This document shows positions 49,562 through 58,214 of a DNA stretch of 64,000 bases, piece by piece. The notes beneath the pieces were generated by a model. The model was not told the origin of the DNA. It ran no database searches and saw nothing but the letters and a program-made list of their open reading frames with translations. Each line of letters starts with the position of its first letter. The stretch's first letter is position 1. The DNA comes from Copromyces sp. CBS 386.78 (Eukaryota > Ascomycota > Sordariomycetes > Sordariales > Sordariaceae), in contig MU839242.1 of NCBI GenBank assembly GCA_030685235.1, positions 26,035 to 90,034 on the forward strand, read 5' to 3'. Both the position numbers and the translations under genes were made by a program.

Positions 49562-49739
49562 TTATGGTATTTCTCTTCTGCCAGCACATTCAACAGACCT
49601 GGTGGGCCATATTCTTGGTAAATACCGTCGTAGTATATACCGACGTGAACATTAGGTCGAAGTGCCTTTCTAATGTACTCTTTTACGCGCTTGGGAAGGC
49701 CAGTCGCTTTAGTTGCTACTTCCGCTATAGGGGCATGTT

Positions 49740-49776
<37 letters not shown>

Positions 49777-49829
49777 AATTGCTATGTCCATGTCTATGTC
49801 ATCGTCTTCGTCGTCGGCGATCTCAATAA

Positions 49830-52370
49830 CTAATATAGCTTTCGACTATTAGGACTGGGGCCGGGCCATGGATGACCGCCTGGATGACCGTATAGATAAC
49901 CTTCTAGATAAAATATTTAATAGTAGTTCATTTAGGCGTACCTTTGTCTTGAACGCTTCGTTTACCCTAGGATTTTTGGCGACGCCTTCAGCTACAACTT
50001 AGCACATCTATATATACTATTGCCTTCTAATAAGTACAAGGTTATCCAATTGATTATACTACTCCTAGGTATTCCTAATATTCATTAATACTAAATTACT
50101 ACGAGCCATTAAGGCTAGGGCACGGCATATAGCCTTAATATAATACTCGTCGCTTAGGTTAGGGTACTTTTTGTATAATATCTACCTCTATACTTCGAAG
50201 ATATATAGATCAAGGTGATCTTTTTCCAACTAAGCCTCAAAAAGAAGGGGTGCGATGACTAACTATTTGCCGTATAAAGATAACTCGTAACTCTTTAAGT
50301 AGTATTTAGGAAAGGGTATAGATCCCTATCTAAGGGGAAATGGCCATTTCTATAATATATAGCAATATTTAAGCTTAGATTTTAGTATCAAAAATACATC
50401 TATTAGTATTTCGTGCACATAGGCGGCCATACCTTTGAATTCTAAATAGGCTGGATTAGGAGGGCGGGTTATAATAACGTCCAAACCAGGGGTAAGGTCA
50501 AATAATACGGGCCGGTTCTTGCTAATACCCTATTATATTTAATACGCCTTTTTATCCCCTTTCTTTCGTATATTATTTTCAACCTCGTATTTCATCTATA
50601 GATATTGATAATAATACCGGTTGATGTCTAATGACTAGTCTTCGACAACGTCTTATTTATTAATAACATAATCTAGTCTAATAAAGCAGAAACGATAGAA
50701 TTTTAGACTTGCAAACCCAGCCGTGCCGCAGTTCTTATCTTATTAGGGCATATCGCTAGTATAACATATAGTAAATACTAATACTACTATTGGCTTACCT
50801 TTGATATCTATTATAATACCCTTATCTAAGGGTATAAGACAACCTATAGCATTGACGACAGCTTCGAAATTTAATATATAGGGTCTAAGGACAATAGGAA
50901 AAATATTGGCATTTCGAGACCGGTTACCTAACAGCAGGCTAGCCGGTAATTAATACATGCTTATAACCGACTGGCGAATATTATAATACACCCCGAAGCC
51001 GTTAATAAAGGTAATGATTAGGCAGTTTAGAACATTCAATCCTAGATTTTTTACCCGGTCCTAATATTCTTCGAAGATTTTTCGACTATACGTTTCGAAT
51101 TTAAGCTAAGTACGAAGCCTTAGTATTAATACTAAAAGAATAATCCTTCTATCGTCGGGGTCTACTTAATCCCCACCTATAGCGTTCCTAAGTACCCGGG
51201 TCCTTTACAAAGTACGTTTAACCAAATAATGTCCCTTTTTTCTCGGGTTATCGGGTATAGTAATATACTTTCGAAAAAGCTTTCTAGGCTTCTTATTATT
51301 ATTCTTCTTCTTCGAAGTATCGACCAGTAGGCTTAGATTATTTAATATATCGCCGTCGAAGAAATCTACTTATATAGGTACAAAGCTATCGGCTAAGTAT
51401 TGAGGAATCTAATATTCTTCTTCCAACTACAAAACTAGGTTATAACTCTTGAACTCCTTATTAATTTATACACTAAAGCCAATACCGGGGAATTCATCAT
51501 CAATATCCTCGATTATTAAGTATTCTTACACTATAAGGGTGACCTCCCCAGCGTAATCTACGAACTAGCTGGTATAATTCTCGCCTACAGCCTTCACACG
51601 GCCAATATGCAGCATATGGTTTGGGTGGTTTTTTAGTAGTTAGTATAAGCAGGACTATTCAAGAACGTTATTAAAATAACGGAAAAATATGAAGTCCGAA
51701 GGAAAGATGGCTTTGCCGGTATCTTCTAAATTGTTATCGCTAACGAAATGTACGTAGTAACCAGATATTGTACGTACTGAGCTTGACTAGTATAGCGTAT
51801 AGTGTAATTCTGTCGGGTTATTAATTAGATGTACTATACCCCTATACATCTTAGCGGCGGCATTAGAGTTTAAGAAGGCCTTAAATAACGACTTTGGGTC
51901 TATGAAATACAGTGGTGACGGGATTGTATCTAGATCTTCTGGTTCTTCTGTCACTTCGGCAAATTCGGATCCTATCGTATTATATTGTTACTACTATTGT
52001 CTTTACTTGGCTTCTTCCCGTTTGCAACTGGCCAAATCGGTCTTTATTTTGGCTGCGTACAATAGGATCTAGGTAACCCGTATGTTTAATAATGGTAACC
52101 GTTTTTCGATCCTCCCTTTAAGGGTTTTGACTTGTTTTAGGAGTAGTTGGACATTTAGGATTGGCTTGCCGTCTTGTCTACGCAATATACCCAATATCTA
52201 CAACATTATTGAGTATTACTCTCGAGATATTCGGCTGGTATAAGCGTGCAACCCTAAGGCCAGTTGAAAAGTAGAGAGTTCTACGTGCTTGTCGCAGTGG
52301 TGATGGATTAAGGTCGATGCATCTATAATTTAGCCTTCGGTAGGCTTGGGAATCTCGGCAATTAGTTCTT
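49830..52370. other. RIP-mutated block inside otherwise clean el5
   Basis: CpA/TpG are depleted and gene A/B exon 2 is full of TAA/TAG in this block, while exon 3/4, the intergenic region and gene C have ordinary composition. The change is rather abrupt near 49830 and 52370. Confidence 0.7.
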
Positions 52371-52583
52371 GTACGTCTACCTATGCGCCGACGATATTTT
52401 TATCGATAAAGTCTTCGTCGAAAGGGATAGTGTCGGGTTCTTGGTCAAAATCTCGCTCGGTATATTCCAAATTAAGACGTAGTTGGTCTTCGTCGAAGCC
52501 AGCTGGCAAAGCATCGTAGTCTCTGCTGTCGATCATTAGATCTGCGAGTCTGGCTCGGAGCATAGCATTCTGATCGATGGCGC

Positions 52584-52647
52584 CTATATAAATACAGGGT
52601 TAGAAATGAATAAAAAAAAGGTGAATTGTTTCTGACTGTGATCTCAC
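52584..52647 (-). other. Intron 1 of el5 gene A/B
   Basis: 64 nt: donor GTGAGA (at 52647), branch TTTCTAACC, acceptor TATATAG (ends 52584). Phase 1. el1 has a GTAA donor in the same phase after its acidic N-terminus (2887). Confidence 0.75.
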
Positions 52648-52897
52648 CTTCGTCATCATCCTCATCATCCTCGTCGTCTTCGGCACCAGACACATCCATG
52701 TCGTTGTCGTTGTCGAATAGCGGGGCATAGGAATCTGCATGGCTTGGAGATCTTGGCTGTTCTTGGTGGTCTGGTAAGTCTGTGACATTGCGAGGCACAC
52801 CGCGATTGGTATGACCGACTCTCAACGGTTGCTCGTCGAGGTCAAGTCTGACAGGCCCCCCACGGGGGAAATGCTTGGGCACTCTTGGGCCAGGCAT

Positions 52898-53836
52898 GAT
52901 GGCCAAGTGTGACCAAATGAGGTTGTCGTCAGATCAAGAGAGTAGGCTTTAGTTGCAAAGGAGAAGAAGAAGTTGAAAGAGGTTGCAAGAGGAAGAGATT
53001 GCAAGAGGGAGAGATTTGCAAGAGGAAGATTGTAAGAGGGAGAGATTGCAAGAGGGAGAGATTGCAAGACGAAGAGATTTGCAAGATCATCATCTACATC
53101 GTACGTCACACGACCATTCACTCGATTCTATCTAGCAAACAAACAAACAAACACGGAGTAGGTATACCAGATACAAGTAGGCAGAGGGGCAGATGCATGT
53201 GAGTCAAAGTTAATACACTGCTCCTATTGGCTGCCCTATCCGCATGCCCCTGCCAAGACTAGCGGTTCTGCACCCCACACCCCATATGTGAGACCCTTGC
53301 CCCACCCACTACGAGCCGCCTAAAGACCCACCTAGAATCTTGTCGAGCAGCAAACCAAACGAAACACCATTCACCACATCACCACCATCGCCATTCACCG
53401 GTATCAACGAGCACTGCCCCGCCATTTCATCTGGTCTTTTACACCGCAGATATGCAGATAAGGCACCGGCGACACGGTACAATGGAAGATAATAGAATGG
53501 AAGGCGGTGGAAGGCGATCCGCGCCCAGATAACCTTCGTCTCTCGCTTCGAACTCCATGCCACAAACTTTCTCTCCTACAAACCTCTTACAATCTTTTTA
53601 CTTCTTACAATCTTTCTTCAACACAGACAGACGACCGCGCACAGAAAGCCAGATCAACGCTGCAGATTATTTTTCTGTTGCAAATCGCAAGACTTCTCGT
53701 CGCAGACTTCCCGTCGCAAGACTTCCCGTCGCAAGACATCGTCACGAGACTCCAAACGGCTGTCAGTCTGCCCTCACCGTAAGTATCCATCCACGCGCAT
53801 CATATTCATGTATGCCATCGACTAACTCCCAGCCAG
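52898..53836. promoter_or_regulatory. el5 divergent A-C intergenic region
   Basis: About 0.94 kb. On the minus strand the gene A leader carries repeated CTCTTGCAATCTCTCC units (52940-53080). On the plus strand the gene C leader has CAAACTTTCTCTCC and TTACAATCTTT (53565-53620) and repeats of GACTTCCCGTCGCAA (53690-53735). A shared block CCCCTGCCAAGACTAGCGG lies at 53247. An intron in the gene C leader is predicted at 53779-53836. Short open frames here are not supported as genes. Confidence 0.6.
53779..53836 (+). other. 5'-UTR intron of el5 gene C
   Basis: 58 nt: donor GTAAGT (53779), branch GACTAACT (53819-53826) and acceptor CCAG (53833-53836) immediately before ATG 53837. el2 has an acceptor-like TCTAG at the same place before its ATG, so the arrangement appears conserved. 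Confidence 0.7.
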
Positions 53837-56800
53837 ATGTCTGGTAAGGGTAGAGCGGGTGCCCGTGGCACTTCGGCCAAGAAAGGCCCGAACAACAACA
53901 GATCCTTCGCCGATGACGATGACGACGACGATGGCGGCGGCGGTTCTGGCCTTGATTCACCGTCGCGAGAGGAAGGTGATGAAGCCGAATTCAGCGACGT
54001 CGACAACCAGCTCCTCAAAGGACCTGCCAAGAACCCTCTGACTACACCCGTGGTCAACACCCAGCGCGCCGTGACTGGCCATTTACAAGTCCCTCAAGGA
54101 CAGGGTCATCAGGTTAGCAAATCCCAGACATACATGTATGATCGCATTGTCTAACGATTTTTTTTGATTTTTTCTAGCATCGCAATGTTTCTTCACCCCA
54201 TACTGGCGGCAGTCGCACCGTGCCCATGAGACAAATGGGACGTTATGCTGAATCCACCACGACTTCATCAACCGACCCCCTTCAGAGGGACAGCCAACAA
54301 ATCAACGTGACATCACATGGCCGTCACAATGTCCAGCAGCAACAACAGGGCCGTCACCATGCTCAACAACAACAACATGGTCAACCCATGGGAAATATGC
54401 AACATGGACAGGGTTTCCAAGGCCAGCTCGCTCCCCAAGGCCCGTTTGTACCCCAAGGTTATCAAGGCGGCATGCCTCCTCTCCAGGCTTTTCGCGGTGG
54501 TCGTGGTGGCATGCTTCCTCCTCATTTTCAAGGTCGAGGTGGTGCCATGCCTCCCCAAAATTTCCATGGTGGCCGTGGCGGTCGTAGCGGTCGTGGCGGT
54601 CGTGGTGGCCTACCTCCCCAAGGACATCATCTGCAAAAACAGCAGTCGAGACCCCTTTTGCGAGACAACCAGAGTGTTGCTGGCGCCACCGAGGCTTCTT
54701 TGGATGCAGGACTTGACGAAATGCTGGCCGAAGTTCAAGAATTGAGGAAGCAAGACAAGGCCAGGCAGAAAGGCAAGGCTAAGGATATTCCAACTACCCA
54801 ACCGTCTACGACTAGCGCAACATCTGGCCGCACTAGTGGTGGATCATCTACACCTAATAGAACTTCCACTATACAAACTCCTCGCACCAATATTCTTTCG
54901 CCTACACCTACCGGTAGCTCTAGAGGCCAGACCAGCCACACCAGTCACAGGGGCAGTCATACCGAGTACACCGGAGATGACGACCATTCGGCAATGGGAA
55001 TTGAGGCTGCTTTTCCCCACAATCCTATCGATCAGCAATCCCAACACGGCTCCCAATTCGGCGACAACCAGTCACAATCCCAGCATACCACCCAACATGC
55101 CTCCCAACATAGCAACCAGTCACAGCATGCCTCCAAGTCCCAACATGGCAACCAGTCACAGCATGCCTCCCAACATGCCTCCCAACATGCCTCCCAGTCC
55201 CAGCATGCCTCCAAGTCCCAACATGGCAACCAGTCACAGCATGCCTCCCAACATGCCACCCCACATGCCACCCAACGTGACAGCAGTGTGTCTGGTGGTG
55301 GTATGCCGCGTGGCTTTGGCCAAGGTTCTTCTTCTTCCCGAGGCTGGTATCCCCCAGCTGGATGGCCGTACCATACGCAAGGTGGTCCTCAACAAGGCGG
55401 TCCTCAACAAGGCGGTCCTCAACATGGTGGTCCTCAACATGGTGGTCCTCAACATGGCTCCGGCGATCTGATGTATAATGAGTATAGCAATGTCTATGAT
55501 CAGTATGGCAATGTATACGATCAATACGGAAATCCGTTTGACGGCTCTCAACATGGCGGCTATAATGACTCGGAATCATACGGCAATCCATTTGGCGGTC
55601 CTCCGCATCACGGTTTCCAGCCGGGCGGTTTCCAGGGCGGTTTCCAGGGCGGTTTCCAACAGAGTGGTCCCCAGCATCATGGCTTCCAACAGGGCGGCGG
55701 CCCGGGCCCTCGACACAATCCCCAGCCACCTTATACACCAGGCGGCAGTCGTCAGTCTCAGTCACAGTCAGGAAACCGTGTCCAGGGATCCCAAGGCAAC
55801 AACAGATTTGGCGAGCCAATCGTCAACGACCCTAATCAACGTCCACTCGAGGAGAGGTTCAAAAAGCACTTCTTCACCCCCTCCCGCGCCAATTTAATGG
55901 AGTTGAAGAGTACAGGTGCACCTACCCGTATAGAATACGACCCCATTAATACCAATGCTCTAGAATCCGAGGAAAGCATCATACAGTCTGTTCCCCGTAA
56001 AGAGACAAAAGAAGTCATCGACGAAATTCATCGCCAAATACGTTGGTATATATTTGTCTACCATTCAAACTAGTTTGCTAGTTAGGTTGTCAAACAGGCT
56101 GTGCCTAACATCGACAATCGTACATCGAAATTTCGCCGCCTTCGTATCTACGCCAAAGGCACCTATAAATCCCAGAAGAACAAGTTCTTATAGGATAAAT
56201 TGCATGCCTACTTCGTCACCATGGCCAAGGACTACCCTCAACTTCTTGAATTCGACTACAATAATGCTGATGATAAACAATCCTTCGAAGAGCTAGTTGA
56301 GCCATAGATCAATGCATATTTCTTCCAAGAAGTCTTTACCTACATTACTCCCTATATCAACTACCAGGTTACCTTTGGCGACAAGACGGATTTGCCGTTT
56401 TTCTACCTCAAAAGCGTCGTCATTGACCTAGGTATACTGGCTTGCGAGATTATCCAATCCGAAAGAGAGTTGAATCGCAATCGTCGTCCTAGTTTAGCCA
56501 AGAAAAAGGACGAGAATGCCAAGGCCGCATATCGGAACATATTCGACAACCTTGCCTTTCACGAAGCCTTCATCGAAGTAGATAGGGGTATATTCAAGGA
56601 GCTACCTCTCGAGCTTATCATTCCAAGGGTTACTCGAAACAATATCGACTTGGAGATTCTAGAGCGGTCTGTTACTCGCAACCCTCCCCCTCTTCGTCGG
56701 GTGCATAACCCCAATCCCTGGCAGTCGATGCCATCATATGCTGATGAGGGTGGCCAACCTGGTGGTGCCCAACCCGGTGGCGGTGCCCATGCTGGTGGCC

Positions 56801-57333
56801 AAGGAAGTGGTAGTCGTCATGGTAGTGGCGGTCGTTCTGGAGGCCAGGGCAGCGGTCCTCGTCGTATTTCTGGCCCTAGTTCTGCAACTGACAGCCCTCG
56901 CAATCGTGGCAGTCCTTACGAGCGTCCTCGTGGTGATGAACGTCGTGGTAATGAACGCCGCGGTGGAGACACCAGCGGTAGCCGCAGCCAGTTACACTTT
57001 ACACCGACAGAGGGCGACTCTTCCAGCCAGCGCCACAATGTGGTGCCGCCGCCCCAGGTTCCAATCAACCAAGGCCGCAACAACTTGAATGTCGATGACG
57101 ACGATGATCTCCCCAACCGCCGTCGTAACCGCCCGGCCAAGGACCGCCGTACAATGTCATTGTCGACCAATGTCCATAAACGCGGCAGCCGTTACACGGG
57201 CAGTAGTACCCTAGATGTCACACCCCATATCCCGAGGCGCAACCGCAAGCCTACTCCCTCGTCGGCGACACTAGACTCGGCCACACTGGACTCGGCTACT
57301 CTTGAAGGGGGTATAGGTTCCTTGCACCTCTGA
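53837..57333 (+). pseudogene. el5 gene C1: RGG/Q-rich prion-like protein with four in-frame TAG
   Basis: Exons 53837-54112 and 54178-57333 (65-nt intron; GTTAGC, CTAAC, TAG; phase 0) encode 1143 residues if four TAG codons (56071, 56083, 56191, 56305) are read as former CAG. Order: acidic/Gly stretch (about 24-42); RGG-like GGRGG/GRGGRGG (about 186-240); coiled-coil-like LDEMLAEVQELRKQ (about 270); S/T-rich; SQH/QHAS repeats (about 374-463); GGPQQ/GGPQH repeats (about 493-518); FQGG repeats; the conserved core (about 650-930: LEERFKKHFFTPSRANLMEL, RRLRIYAKGTYK, ITPYINYQVTF, SERELNRNR); a second Gly/Arg-rich region (about 948-1030); and basic RRRNRPAKDRR, IPRRNRK and GIGSLHL. Probably nucleic-acid binding by composition; function unknown. 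Only the core is broken. Confidence 0.8.
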
Positions 57334-58195
57334 GTCCTTTGCATTCAATTCACCCTTTTCTTTTATCAGACTTCTATGACGATACCCATATATATACACA
57401 TGCGGCAGTTAATAACAATATATCCAGCGTCACAGCATCACAACAATCAACATCACAACGTTCAAGATTGCAGCGTTCACTGCAGCAACTGCCCAATACC
57501 CGACAATGCAGCACCAATATTGCAATCAGCTTTGCTAGCTTAACTGATTATACTCAAGTCGGAGGAGAGTACGACATCCCGTATCCTAACAGGTTGAAGT
57601 CCAGGTCGAAGTCGGAGGAGCGATATCAAGCACATGGCTAACAGCCGAAGATTCAGCATACCTGAAGTCGGAGGAGCGATATCGTCCCGTGTCCTAGCGA
57701 GCTCATTCAATTAATATATCTATTGTACTCCCTGTGCCTCTGTCTTTGTCTTTCAGTTGTCGTCGTTGTTGTTGTTGTCTTGATGTTCAAGTTTTCGGTG
57801 TTGCATGCAATTGAGTGATTTGATTGGTCGTCGCAATTGAACTATCTTTGGTCCCCAAATGCAGGGGTCTGCTGTGACTCCACTGCTTGGCGCGGCCCCC
57901 TGTCGCAGAGCAAGAAAGTCTTGCAGGACCCCGTGTCTGCACTTGCTTCCTGATGTTCTCCCATATCATACCCGCTGCTTCCCTAAGTGTAGGCTGGACT
58001 TTCCCGTTCAACGACAGTTGTGAGCTAGGAACCGTCCCAGGACCGTTGTCATGCATGAACCGTAATCAAACTGGCAACCGCAACCAGATGACAACCGTAC
58101 TGCAGGTCCTGCGACTGTTCCTCTCTCTTAACCGTTGCGCTACTGTCCTATCAAAGGAACAGTCGTACAACTGTTGAAAGACTATTGTGAACCTC
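57334..58195 (+). other. el5 3' tail
   Basis: Non-coding. Contains a CAACATCACAACGTTCA low-complexity tract (57425-57480), repeats of AAGTCGGAGGAGCGATATC (57556-57690), a GTTGTTGTT tract (57760) and the subterminal repeat region from 58029. No gene supported. Confidence 0.6.
58029..58048. repeat. Subterminal near-palindrome, right copy
   Basis: Identical 20-mer to 47375-47394. Further AACCGT/GAACAGTCG/AACTGTTG motifs in both orientations follow to 58180. el4 carries the same site at about 31818 with one C-to-T change. Confidence 0.6.
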
Positions 58196-58214
58196 CTATA
58201 TATGCCCAGCTAAG
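58196..58214 (+). other. el5 right terminus
   Basis: CTATATATGCCCAGCTAAG, same as el4; followed by CTAGCC of Gypsy-B pol. Confidence 0.75.

Larger units (their letters stand above)
48248..52897 (-). pseudogene. el5 gene A/B: four-exon transposase-like gene, partly RIP-mutated
   Basis: Proposed exons 52897-52648, 52583-49562, 49374-48859 and 48548-48248 total 4089 nt, an exact 1362 codons plus stop (TAG 48250-48248). The start is ATG 52897 (MPGPRVPKHFP) with A at -3. Exon 1 ends in an acidic D/E run. Exon 2 keeps one frame end to end but has dozens of stops. Around 50440-51000 it reads NIFPIVLRPYILNFEAVV, then ICYTSDMPQ.DKNCGTAGF, FYRFCFI and GLDVIITRPPNPAYLE; the DMPQ...CG..GF....FCF pattern resembles Tnp2 (CACTA) transposases, but I could not run a profile. 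Exon 3 begins RLKKTVETTNGRDVEK. Exon 4 holds FNIGDHVRYREADDFGRIDH and NERRIFLVLTKV, a BAH-like or Tnp2-tail-like module. Exons 1, 3 and 4 are intact. Confidence 0.7.
47230..58214. mobile_element. el5: best copy of the two-gene DNA transposon family
   Basis: About 10,985 bp inserted in Gypsy-B gag-pol. Left tip CTTAGCCTCTATATATAG and right tip CTATATATGCCCAGCTAAG share inverted CTTAGC/GCTAAG plus TATATAG. Removing 47230-58214 joins AAT G to CT AGC and restores the gag-pol frame exactly. A 3-bp GCT duplication is possible (GCT at 47229-47231 and 58213-58217 overlap the tips), so the tip base is ambiguous. Contents: gene A/B (minus) and divergent gene C (plus). Mostly unmutated except 49830-52370 and a few sites in gene C, so it inserted after Gypsy-B was RIP-mutated. 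Confidence 0.8.

Noticed and set aside
55024..55290. Gene C as a retrotransposon Gag
   Set aside because: No zinc knuckle or capsid-like region recognised, no linked RT, and the gene lies divergently beside the transposase-like gene.
54836..55471. Frames rich in PPN/SPSMP and their antisense partners
   Set aside because: Shadows of the SQH/QHAS repeats in gene C1.
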